Source: an uncultured Phascolarctobacterium sp. (GTDB lineage: Bacteria > Bacillota > Negativicutes > Acidaminococcales > Acidaminococcaceae). Taken from it: 18,649 nucleotides of DNA. Location: NCBI GenBank assembly GCA_900551335.1, contig URVO01000005.1:1-18649 (forward strand), given 5' to 3'. Positions within the stretch are counted from its first letter, which is position 1; every line of letters starts with the position of its first letter. Positions 7,873 through 14,217 of this stretch are shown here, piece by piece. The notes under the pieces were generated by a model that had not been told where the DNA came from, searched no databases, and saw only the letters and a program-made list of their open reading frames with translations. A program made the position numbers and the translations under genes.

Positions 7873-8280
7873 ATGAAAAAGTTAGCATTAAAGGAGCTAT
7901 CTGCAGATTTACGTGAGCTTTACGACGCTGCGCTTGCGGCACGTGAGCATGCCTACATCCCGTATTCGCATTTTGCCGTGGGCGCAGCAGTGCGCTGTGC
8001 GAGCGGTGCTGTTTACGGCGGCTGCAACATCGAGAACGCTTCGTATGGCCTGTGCGTGTGCGGCGAGCGTAATGCAATTTTTCATGCTGTGGGCGCAGGC
8101 GAGCGCGAGCTCGAGGCGCTGTGCGTGCTGGCCGACACGGAGGAGCCTGTTTCTCCCTGCGGTGCCTGCCGTCAGGTGATGAGCGAGTTTAAAATCAAGA
8201 CGATAGTGCTGGCAAATCTCAAGGGCGACTGCCTGCTTTGCACGCTGGAGGATTTGCTTCCTTACGGATTTGCTTTATAG
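7873..8280 (+). CDS. cdd: Cytidine deaminase
   Basis: Deaminates cytidine and deoxycytidine to uridine and deoxyuridine in pyrimidine salvage; the small homotetrameric zinc form. CGE (Cys63, Glu65) and PCGAC (Cys96, Cys99) give the zinc ligands and the catalytic glutamate. YSHFAVGAA and GCNIENASYG form the nucleoside-binding part. The 135 aa is near the usual 130-140. It ends FAL, a little sooner than many homologues, and the repeat element begins directly after the stop codon, so the last few codons may have been altered by insertion. GGGAGG (7862-7867) is 5 nt before the ATG. In many Firmicutes dgkA stands between ybeY and cdd; here it is absent. Confidence 0.95.
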   Translation: MKKLALKELSADLRELYDAALAAREHAYIPYSHFAVGAAVRCASGAVYGGCNIENASYGLCVCGERNAIFHAVGAGERELEALCVLADTEEPVSPCGACRQVMSEFKIKTIVLANLKGDCLLCTLEDLLPYGFAL

Positions 8281-8410
8281 TACCCCTCTGTCGCTGAAGC
8301 GACATCTCCCCTTACAGGGGAGACTCATTCGCAGAACATCCGTGACGGTAGTACGTCGAATAAGCTCTCCCTATCAGGGAGAGGTGCCTGCGCAGCAGGC
8401 GGAGAGGGTA
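8281..8410. repeat. MITE-like palindromic repeat element between cdd and era
   Basis: About 130 bp bounded by TACCCCTCTGTCGC on the left and GGCGGAGAGGGTA on the right, which are imperfect terminal inverted repeats. A TA at each end could be a target-site duplication. Inside are four perfect short hairpins: TGTCGCT/AGCGACA (8289-8304), TCTCCCCT/AGGGGAGA with loop TAC (8305-8323), CTCTCCCT/AGGGAGAG with loop ATC (8365-8383) and GCCTGC/GCAGGC (8386-8400). The terminal repeats can also pair, giving a clover-like fold. It encodes nothing obvious, differs in texture from the genes around it and has no second copy in this window. A non-autonomous miniature element or REP-like repeat fits best; copy number elsewhere is unknown to me. 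Confidence 0.65.
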
Positions 8411-8419
8411 TCAATTATT

Positions 8420-8437
8420 AGGAGTGTGATTAACATA
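8420..8437 (+). promoter_or_regulatory. Ribosome binding site of era, spaced for an AUA codon
   Basis: AGGAG (8420-8424) is the only good Shine-Dalgarno near the era N-terminus. The in-frame GTG at 8426 is just 1 nt away. ATT at 8429 is 4 nt away and ATA at 8435 is 10 nt away. The first in-frame ATG (8474) falls two codons before the G1 loop GRPNVGKS and would delete the first strand. The spacing therefore points to a non-canonical start, most likely the ATA followed by Asp-Lys-Asn. Confidence 0.45.
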
Positions 8438-9337
8438 GATAAGAATACTAAGCATTTCGCCGGCTTTGCGGCGATGGTGGGCCGTCCGAACGTGGGCAAG
8501 TCCACTCTGACTAACAGCCTGATTGGCGAAAAAATTGCGATTATGTCGGATAGACCGCAGACTACGCGCAACAAGATTATGTGCATTTTGAATACGGACA
8601 ACGCGCAGATTATGTTCCTCGATACGCCGGGCATCCATAAGCCGCAGCATAAGCTGGGCCAGTTCATGGTGCGTCAGGCAGAGGGCACGCTGCAGGAGGT
8701 TGACGTTGTTCTTTTCGTTGTCGATGTAACGGAGAAGCGCGGCGCTGGCGAGGAGTATATTCTGGAGCTGCTGCGCAAGGTAAAGACGCCTGTTATCCTC
8801 GTTGTGAACAAGATTGATAAGCTTGAGGACAAGCAGAAGCTGTTCAAGATTATCGAGGACTACAGCAAGCAGTATAAATTTGCGGCGATTGTGCCTGTTT
8901 CTGCGCTCAAGGATACGGAGTTCCCGGGACTGGTGGAGGAAATCACCAAGCATCTGCCTGAAGGGCCGGCGTACTTCCCTGACGATATGATTACTGACCA
9001 GCCGGAGCGCGTGATTGCTGCGGAGATGATCCGCGAGAAGGTTTTGCGCATGACGCGTGATGAGATTCCGCATTCCGTGGCTGTAGAGGTTGACGAGTTC
9101 AAGGAGCGAGACGATGAGAATGTGTATATCCGTGCGACGATTTTCGTAGAGCGCGAATCGCAGAAGGGCATTGTTATCGGTGCCAAGGGCAGTCTGCTGA
9201 AGAAGATTGGCCAGCAGGCGCGTGCGGATATTGAGAACCTGCTTTATTGCAAGGTGTTCCTGGACCTTTGGGTAAAGGTGAAGCCTGACTGGCGAAATAA
9301 GGACAAGGCGCTGAAGCAGTTTGGCTATCGAGAGTAA
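8426..9337 (+). CDS. era: GTPase Era
   Basis: Essential GTPase that binds the 3' end of 16S rRNA during 30S assembly. Counting from GTG 8426 (303 aa): G1 GRPNVGKS (19-26), PQTTRNKI switch region, G3 DTPG (66-69), G4 NKID (128-131), G5 SAL (159-161). A C-terminal KH domain has the VIGAKGSLLKKIG loop (about 250-262) and ends with the usual LWVKVKPDWRN...QFGY block. Start choice is uncertain: GTG 8426 is the nearest canonical codon but lies only 1 nt from AGGAG, so ATA 8435 is a serious alternative. The frame runs open back into the repeat element, but that part does not look like protein. The usual cdd-era-recO order of Firmicutes is kept, with corC inserted. Confidence 0.94.
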   Translation: MINIDKNTKHFAGFAAMVGRPNVGKSTLTNSLIGEKIAIMSDRPQTTRNKIMCILNTDNAQIMFLDTPGIHKPQHKLGQFMVRQAEGTLQEVDVVLFVVDVTEKRGAGEEYILELLRKVKTPVILVVNKIDKLEDKQKLFKIIEDYSKQYKFAAIVPVSALKDTEFPGLVEEITKHLPEGPAYFPDDMITDQPERVIAAEMIREKVLRMTRDEIPHSVAVEVDEFKERDDENVYIRATIFVERESQKGIVIGAKGSLLKKIGQQARADIENLLYCKVFLDLWVKVKPDWRNKDKALKQFGYRE

Positions 9338-9361
9338 GGGCGTGGCAGCTCTTACAGATTT

Positions 9362-9379
9362 AAGGAGTGAGGACCTATA
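9362..9379 (+). promoter_or_regulatory. Ribosome binding site of the CorC-like gene, spaced for an AUA codon
   Basis: AAGGAG (9362-9367) has no ATG, GTG or TTG at normal distance in the corC frame. ATA at 9377 is 9 nt downstream, and the codons from there to the first canonical start (TTG 9422) read as plausible protein, I-D-F-L-E-K-L-K. TTG 9422 itself has no Shine-Dalgarno. The in-frame stop at 9368-9370 rules out any earlier start. Confidence 0.45.
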
Positions 9380-9421
9380 GACTTTCTAGAAAAGCTGAAG
9401 GGCTTTTTCCGCAGACTCCCT

Positions 9422-10264
9422 TTGGCGATACATTATCTGCGCTATGGTAATATGGGCGAGGAATATGCGGCGAAGAGCGAGGATGAAATCCGCTCTCTGG
9501 TCAGCACAAGCGAGCGTCATGGCAAGATTGACCATGTTGAGGGCAGCATGATTGATAATGTTTTTGATTTTGCCGATCGCGTGGCGCGTGAGGTTATGGT
9601 GCCGCGTCAGGATATGAAGTGCCTGTTCCTGGAGGATTCTCTGGCAGAAAATATGGCCGTGGTGCGCAGCAGCCACCATACGCGCTATCCGCTGTGCGTG
9701 GAGGACAAGGATCAGGTTATCGGCACGATTCATGTGCGCGATCTGCTGAATATCAAGGCCGGACAGACGAGCTTTGATTTGCGCCGCCTGATGCGTCCGA
9801 TTGTCGTTGTTCCTGAGGCAATGCCGATTCCGCGTGCGCTGAGCCTGATGCAGCAGCGTCATGTGCAGATGGTGCTTGTCGCTGACGAGTATGGCGGTAC
9901 TGCGGGCCTGATTACGATGGAGGATTTGGTGGAGGAAATCGTAGGCGAGATTCAGGACGAGCATGAGGCGGAGGAGCCGCCGGATATTCAAAAGCTCAGC
10001 GAGGGCTGCTATGAATTTGACGGCATGGTGCTTTTAGATGATATTGCGGATATGCTGCCGCTTTCCTTTGGCGATCCCGAGGAGGATACGATTGGCGGCT
10101 ATGTTTTCGGTCTGTTAGGACGCAAGCCGGAGGTGGGCGACGAGGTGCGTATCGGCAGCTATGCGTTCAGGATTTTAAAAACTGAAGGCTTCCGCGTAGT
10201 GCGCGTGCAGGCGACGCCGCTGGCGGAGGAGCCTGCAGAGCAGAAGGACGAGGGCGATGAGTGA
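9422..10264 (+). CDS. corC: CorC/HlyC-type CBS-pair protein without membrane domain
   Basis: Soluble protein of the CorC/YbeX family, linked to Mg/Co handling and, in enterobacteria, to ribosome metabolism. A short N-terminal part is followed by two CBS motifs (about 58-118 with VMVPRQDM, and 125-180 with EYGGTAGLITMEDLVEEIVGEI) and a CorC_HlyC domain (about 190-265, ending RVVRVQATP). There is no DUF21 membrane domain, so it resembles enterobacterial CorC and not the long membrane-anchored HlyC/TlyC forms. The coordinates use the first canonical start, TTG 9422, which lacks a ribosome binding site; the signals favour ATA 9377, adding 15 residues (295 aa). The stop overlaps the recO start in ATGAGTGA. 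phoH-ybeY-corC recalls the enterobacterial ybeZ-ybeY-ybeX order. Confidence 0.88.
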   Translation: MAIHYLRYGNMGEEYAAKSEDEIRSLVSTSERHGKIDHVEGSMIDNVFDFADRVAREVMVPRQDMKCLFLEDSLAENMAVVRSSHHTRYPLCVEDKDQVIGTIHVRDLLNIKAGQTSFDLRRLMRPIVVVPEAMPIPRALSLMQQRHVQMVLVADEYGGTAGLITMEDLVEEIVGEIQDEHEAEEPPDIQKLSEGCYEFDGMVLLDDIADMLPLSFGDPEEDTIGGYVFGLLGRKPEVGDEVRIGSYAFRILKTEGFRVVRVQATPLAEEPAEQKDEGDE

Positions 10265-11015
10265 GAAGGACAGGCTGCTGACAGACGAGGCGCTGTTGCT
10301 GCATGTGCGCAATTGGCAGACGGCGGATAAATACGCTGTCTGCTTTACGCGTGAGCATGGCAAGCTGCGCTTTATCGCCTACGGCGCGCGCTATGAGCGC
10401 AATGTGCAGGGGCGGCTGCTGCAGCCCTTTGCCAATTTGCGCATCGAGGTGCAGCAGGGCCAGAAGGTGGACAAGCTGCGCAGCTGTGAGCTGGTGCAGG
10501 TGCCGCAGGCGCTGGGCGTGCAGCAGATGGCCTATGCGGCGGTGGCGGCAGAGCTGACTGCTGTGCTGACGGAGGACCGGGCGCCGCAGCCGGAGCTGTA
10601 CGAGCTTTTGCAGCAGACGCTGGCGATTATCCGTGAGCGCAATCCGCGCCTCGTGGTGCTGTCGTTTGCGATTAAGCTGCTCTATATCACCGGCTTTGCG
10701 CCGCAGATGCAGCATTGCGTGAGCTGCGGCGAGCGCGTAGAGGACGAGGCAGAGGCGTGGTTCAGTCCGCTGCAGGGCGGTCTTATCTGCTCTGCGTGCA
10801 GGGCGGGCTACAGCGGCGACGGTCTGGAGCATTGCGGCGCAGGCACCAGACGATTGTGGCAGACGCTGGCGACACTTGATTTTGAGCATCCTGCTGCCTT
10901 TTCTGTGCGCGGGGCAGAGCTCATGGAGCTGGAGAAAAATCTTTATAGGTTTATTTTCTTCCAGACAGATAAGCCGCTGAACAGCTTGAACTTCTTGAGT
11001 CAGCTGGGCTTATAG
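10257..11015 (+). CDS. recO: DNA repair protein RecO
   Basis: Recombination mediator of the RecFOR pathway, loading RecA on gapped single-stranded DNA. The 252 aa show an N-terminal OB-fold region (about 10-80, including EHGKLRFIAYGARY) and a helical C-terminal part with a four-cysteine zinc site: CVSCGE (Cys154, Cys157) and CSAC (Cys178, Cys181), set around FSPLQGGLIC. That motif and the position after era make the call secure. The ATG at 10257 overlaps the preceding stop by 8 nt and has only a poorly placed GAGGG (10250-10254), so translation is probably coupled to corC. The promoter of the next gene lies inside its last codons. Confidence 0.93.
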   Translation: MSEKDRLLTDEALLLHVRNWQTADKYAVCFTREHGKLRFIAYGARYERNVQGRLLQPFANLRIEVQQGQKVDKLRSCELVQVPQALGVQQMAYAAVAAELTAVLTEDRAPQPELYELLQQTLAIIRERNPRLVVLSFAIKLLYITGFAPQMQHCVSCGERVEDEAEAWFSPLQGGLICSACRAGYSGDGLEHCGAGTRRLWQTLATLDFEHPAAFSVRGAELMELEKNLYRFIFFQTDKPLNSLNFLSQLGL

Positions 11016-11023
11016 TGTATAAT
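10995..11023 (+). promoter_or_regulatory. Promoter for the Wzi-like outer-membrane protein
   Basis: TTGAGT (10995-11000) and a perfect TATAAT (11018-11023) at 17 bp spacing. The -35 is within the recO coding sequence and the -10 starts 3 nt after its stop codon. The leader to the ATG at 11075 is about 45 nt and AT-rich. Confidence 0.7.
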
Positions 11024-11074
11024 TATATCGTAATTCTTTTTTAGAAAATTTATAAGGATTAGAGGCGTGACAAT

Positions 11075-12583
11075 ATGAAAAAGATTTTAGGAGCTTGTTT
11101 AATAGCAGCTGCACTGGGCTGTAATGTGGCTGCTGCCAGCCCGCTGGTAACGGCTGATGTGCCGCTTGATAGCAATTATTACCTGTATCTGGATAAATTG
11201 GAAGGCATGGGCTATGTAACTGACATCCCTACGGGTACGAAGCCGTATAGCCGACTGGATATGGCGAAATGGGTGCTACAGGCTGAGGCTGTAGCAAAAA
11301 CAAAACCAATGCCTAAGTATCTGCAAACTTATTATGATACTATGCGTGCAGATTTGGCGGAGGAAATTGCTTATCTTTCCGGTGAAACGAATAAATTCGA
11401 GAGCAACCTTAAGCTGCGCAATGCCAAGCTTGACTTCAGCTATCTGGATCAGGACAAATCTATCCAAAGCTACAAAGGTACTAATTCTAAAGCTCATTGG
11501 CAGTTGCTCAATCATAATAACAATGGCTATCGTTATGGCGACGGCTTTAATGCTGTTGGCAGTCTGAATATCAGCGGCAGCATCAATAAAGACTTCGCGC
11601 TCGGCATCACGCCGCGCTTCTCTTGGGATAAGGACGAGCATGGTGACGCGAGCCTTATCGACGGTTATGTTAAGACACACGTTGGCGTTTGGGGCGTGAC
11701 GGTAGGCAAGCAGCCACTGACCTGGGGTCAGGGCGCAAACGGTACACTTTCCTTCAGCAACAATGCTACGCCGCAGACCATGGCAAAGCTGAATCTGCTT
11801 GAGCCACATACCTTTGACAACGGTGTTTTGAAATTCCTGGGCAAGGCTAATATCAATGTTTTCGCTAGTCAGTTGGAAGGTAATCGTGTAGAAACTTCTG
11901 GTTATAAATATGAAAAAGACCATGCACCGTTTATTGGTATTCGTGTTGATGTTATGCCGACTGATGCATTGACTATTGGTTTAGAGCGTATGTCTATGCT
12001 GAGAAAGTTTAATAAAGACTGGTTCTTGGGCGATAATGCAGAAAGCGGTGAAGCTGAGGGCTGGAATGATATTGCTGGTCTTGATGTGCGTTATCGCTTT
12101 CCGGGCGTGCAGCTTTATGGCTCTCTTTATGGTGAGGATCAGGCACATGCATTCCCATGTGAAGACGCCTATACCGTTGGCTTGTATTTCCCGCAGCTCG
12201 TGCAGGATGGAAGCTGGGATTTGCGCTTAGAAGGCAGCCAGACTAATACAACCTGGTACGGACATTGGGTGATGATAAACGGCTGGACTTATAAGGATGA
12301 TATCATGGGCGACTGGATTGGTAACGATGCTCGCAAATATTATGCACAGGTAAACCATTATCTGGATAATGGCGATCGTGTTGGTTTGTCCTTTGTTCGT
12401 GTGGACATGAACCGCAGTGCTTCTGATACGCGCAAGCTTTCTGAAGTACAGGTTGATTACTCCACAAAGCTGCTGAAGGATATGTATCTTGATACCTCCG
12501 TCGGTTATGGCAAGTTTGACGATAGCAGCACGAATAGCTTCAAGAGCAAACGTATTGCTGCTGGTCTGCGCTGGGAGTTCTAA
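11075..12583 (+). CDS. Wzi-family (capsule assembly type) outer-membrane beta-barrel protein
   Basis: Predicted outer-membrane protein of 502 aa. A signal peptide (about 1-21, MKK, hydrophobic core, AAA-S cleavage) is followed by a segment DVPLDSNYYLYLDKLEGMGY...YSRLDMAKW (28-66) that recalls the N-terminal domain seen in Wzi-like proteins and, loosely, an SLH motif. From about 110 on, alternating beta strands lead to the Wzi-like block GVTVGKQPLTWGQG...FSNNATPQ (about 207-234). The chain ends LRWEF with a terminal Phe, the usual barrel-insertion signal. Wzi anchors capsule polysaccharide in enterobacteria; here a capsule role is inference, and a porin role is possible. AGAGG (11061-11065) lies 9 nt before the ATG. 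It has its own promoter and terminator, and uses more A/T-ending codons than its neighbours. Confidence 0.8.
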   Translation: MKKILGACLIAAALGCNVAAASPLVTADVPLDSNYYLYLDKLEGMGYVTDIPTGTKPYSRLDMAKWVLQAEAVAKTKPMPKYLQTYYDTMRADLAEEIAYLSGETNKFESNLKLRNAKLDFSYLDQDKSIQSYKGTNSKAHWQLLNHNNNGYRYGDGFNAVGSLNISGSINKDFALGITPRFSWDKDEHGDASLIDGYVKTHVGVWGVTVGKQPLTWGQGANGTLSFSNNATPQTMAKLNLLEPHTFDNGVLKFLGKANINVFASQLEGNRVETSGYKYEKDHAPFIGIRVDVMPTDALTIGLERMSMLRKFNKDWFLGDNAESGEAEGWNDIAGLDVRYRFPGVQLYGSLYGEDQAHAFPCEDAYTVGLYFPQLVQDGSWDLRLEGSQTNTTWYGHWVMINGWTYKDDIMGDWIGNDARKYYAQVNHYLDNGDRVGLSFVRVDMNRSASDTRKLSEVQVDYSTKLLKDMYLDTSVGYGKFDDSSTNSFKSKRIAAGLRWEF

Positions 12584-12601
12584 GTAAAAATTTTGTAGAG
12601 T

Positions 12602-12637
12602 GAGAACTGTCGTATAATGCGGCAGTTCTTTTCTTTT
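12602..12637 (+). terminator. Rho-independent terminator after the Wzi-like gene
   Basis: AGAACTGTCG (12603-12612) pairs with CGGCAGTTCT (12620-12629) in a 10-bp stem with one wobble and a 7-nt loop, followed by TTTCTTTT. It ends the outer-membrane protein transcript just before the next promoter. Confidence 0.8.
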
Positions 12638-12649
12638 GTTGCGGTAATG

Positions 12650-12658
12650 TGTTATAAT
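12650..12658 (+). promoter_or_regulatory. Extended -10 promoter for the trmK-nif3-yhaM-ygjP group
   Basis: TGT followed by a perfect TATAAT (12653-12658) forms an extended -10. The matching -35 position falls in the T-run of the preceding terminator and is poor, so the extended -10 probably carries recognition. The leader to the ATG at 12738 is about 73 nt. Confidence 0.5.
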
Positions 12659-12737
12659 ATTATGTTAGATTACTGTGTATATTTTAATTTAGGTGGCAGA
12701 GCTTTTCTGCAAAATAGAATTTGTACAGGAGGTCTTT

Positions 12738-13439
12738 ATGCATATAGGAAGCAGATTAGAGACGATTGGCCGTCTTGTGCCGCAGGGGGCTGTGGTGGCG
12801 GATGTGGGCACTGACCATGCCTATCTGCCAGTCTGGCTCATTGAGCAGGGGCGTATCGAGCGTGCCATCGCCGGAGATATTGCCGCAGGACCGTGTCAGG
12901 CAGCACGCTCCACCATTGCGCAGCACGGCCTGCAAAAGAGCGTAGAGGTGCGTCAGGGCAGCGGTCTTTCCGTACTGAAGCCGGGCGAGGCAAGCTGCAT
13001 TACGATTGCCGGCATGGGCGCGTCGACGATGATTGCTATATTGGAGGCAGACATGGAGGTGGCGCAGGCTGCCGAGCTTTTGCTGCTCCAGCCGATGGCC
13101 GGCGCCGCAAGCCTGCGCGCATGGCTGTGTGAGCATGGCTGGGAGCTTATCGATGAGGAGCTCGTAGACGATGCACCGCATTTTTATGAGATTATCAGCG
13201 CCAGACGCGGCGCAAGCAGAGCGTACAGCGCTGCTGAATATGCTGTCGGCCCCGTGCTGTGGGCCAAGCAGCATCCGCTCGTTGGCAGACAGCTGGAGCG
13301 TCAGCTGGTGACGACGCAGCAGCTTTTGGAAGGTATGGGGCGTAGCGAGCGTGCGCGCGCAAGCAGCAGGTATCAGGAGCTGCAGCAGCTGCAGGCCGCA
13401 CTGGAGGTGTTGGAAGATGAATACTGTGACCGTAGGTGA
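12738..13439 (+). CDS. trmK: tRNA (adenine(22)-N1)-methyltransferase TrmK
   Basis: SAM-dependent methyltransferase that makes m1A22 in tRNA (B. subtilis YqfN family). The 233-aa protein has the Rossmann SAM-binding motif ADVGTDHAYLP (21-31), the AGDI acidic loop, IAGMGAST (90-97) in place of the more usual AGMGG, and LLLQPM. The C-terminal part (about 160-233) is helical and Gln/Glu/Arg-rich, as expected for the family's coiled-coil tail. A GTG at 12693 opens the frame earlier, but AGGAGG (12727-12732) 5 nt before ATG 12738 decides the start. The 3' end overlaps the Nif3-family gene by 23 nt; trmK and Nif3-type genes are neighbours in many Firmicutes. Confidence 0.93.
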   Translation: MHIGSRLETIGRLVPQGAVVADVGTDHAYLPVWLIEQGRIERAIAGDIAAGPCQAARSTIAQHGLQKSVEVRQGSGLSVLKPGEASCITIAGMGASTMIAILEADMEVAQAAELLLLQPMAGAASLRAWLCEHGWELIDEELVDDAPHFYEIISARRGASRAYSAAEYAVGPVLWAKQHPLVGRQLERQLVTTQQLLEGMGRSERARASSRYQELQQLQAALEVLEDEYCDRR

Positions 13440-14202
13440 GCTGGCCGAGCTGCTCGATGAGATGATTCCGCTGCAGCTGGCGGAGAGCTGGGATAACGTC
13501 GGCCTGATGCTGGGCAGACGCAATAAGCCGGTGAAGCGCCTTTTGCTGGCACTCGATATGACGCAGGAGGTTGTGGAGCAGGCTATTGCCAAAAAGGCAG
13601 ATATGCTGCTTACGCATCATCCGGCGATTTTTCGCAAGCTGAGCAATGTTACCGACGCTGACTGGCAGCAGGAGCTGCTTTTGCAGCTGGCCGAGCATGG
13701 CATTGCTGTCTACAGCGCACATACGAATCTGGACTGCGTGGCTAACGGCGTGAATGCTGTCCTCAGCAAGCGCCTGCGCCTGCAGGACGATGATGTGCTG
13801 GACGCTTCGAACGGCTTAGGACGTATTGGCTTCTTAGCTGAGCCGCAGTCCCTGCAGAGCTTTGCGCAGCAGGTCAAAAAGGTGCTCAACGCCGATTATG
13901 TAACAGTGGGCGACGCGGGCAAAAAGGTGCAGCACGTGGCAGTCTGTGGCGGCGCGGGCAGTGATTTGCTGGAGCTGGCGCTGGCGCAGGGAGCGGACAC
14001 GCTCGTGACCGGCGATGTGAAATACCACGAGGCACAGCGGGCGGTGTTCAGCGGTCTGAACATTATCGACGCAGGCCACCAGCCGACGGAGCTGCCGGTG
14101 CTTGATGATTTGGCCGACAGGCTATCGCTGCGCTTTAGTGAGGCCAGCTGGAATATTGTTGTTAATGTAGCAAGCGAAAGCTTACTGTTGAAGCATATAT
14201 AG
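13417..14202 (+). CDS. Nif3-like dinuclear metal protein
   Basis: Nif3/YqfO/YbgI family protein, a probable dinuclear metal-binding enzyme of uncertain substrate; a GTP cyclohydrolase I type 2 label is often used but is weakly founded. Metal-ligand motifs are visible: THHP with H67 and H68, SAHTNLD (H102, D106), GDVKYHEA (about 199-206), and DAGHQPTE (H221, E225). At 261 aa it lacks the PII-like insertion found in B. subtilis YqfO, so it is the compact form. ATG 13417 is chosen because GGAGG (13403-13407) lies 9 nt upstream and the family begins with a segment like VGELAELLDEM; the frame is open further back within trmK. Confidence 0.92.
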   Translation: MNTVTVGELAELLDEMIPLQLAESWDNVGLMLGRRNKPVKRLLLALDMTQEVVEQAIAKKADMLLTHHPAIFRKLSNVTDADWQQELLLQLAEHGIAVYSAHTNLDCVANGVNAVLSKRLRLQDDDVLDASNGLGRIGFLAEPQSLQSFAQQVKKVLNADYVTVGDAGKKVQHVAVCGGAGSDLLELALAQGADTLVTGDVKYHEAQRAVFSGLNIIDAGHQPTELPVLDDLADRLSLRFSEASWNIVVNVASESLLLKHI

Positions 14203-14217
14203 AAGGAGAAGTAAGCC

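Noticed and set aside
8270..8425. Open frame upstream of era running from the end of cdd through the repeat element
   Set aside because: The translated stretch covers the palindromic repeat, shows no Era-like sequence and has no ribosome binding site; it is an accidental open frame.
9367..9450. A 27-codon frame (GTG 9367 to TAA) just before an in-frame ATG (9452) of corC, looking like a leader peptide
   Set aside because: The Shine-Dalgarno overlaps its GTG, so it cannot serve it, and the competing corC frame reads sensibly through the same bases.
11108..11122. Possible lipobox (ALGC, Cys16) in the Wzi-like protein
   Set aside because: Ala at -3 and Leu at -2 do not fit the usual lipobox, and an AAA-S signal peptidase I site follows; barrel proteins of this type are not lipoproteins.
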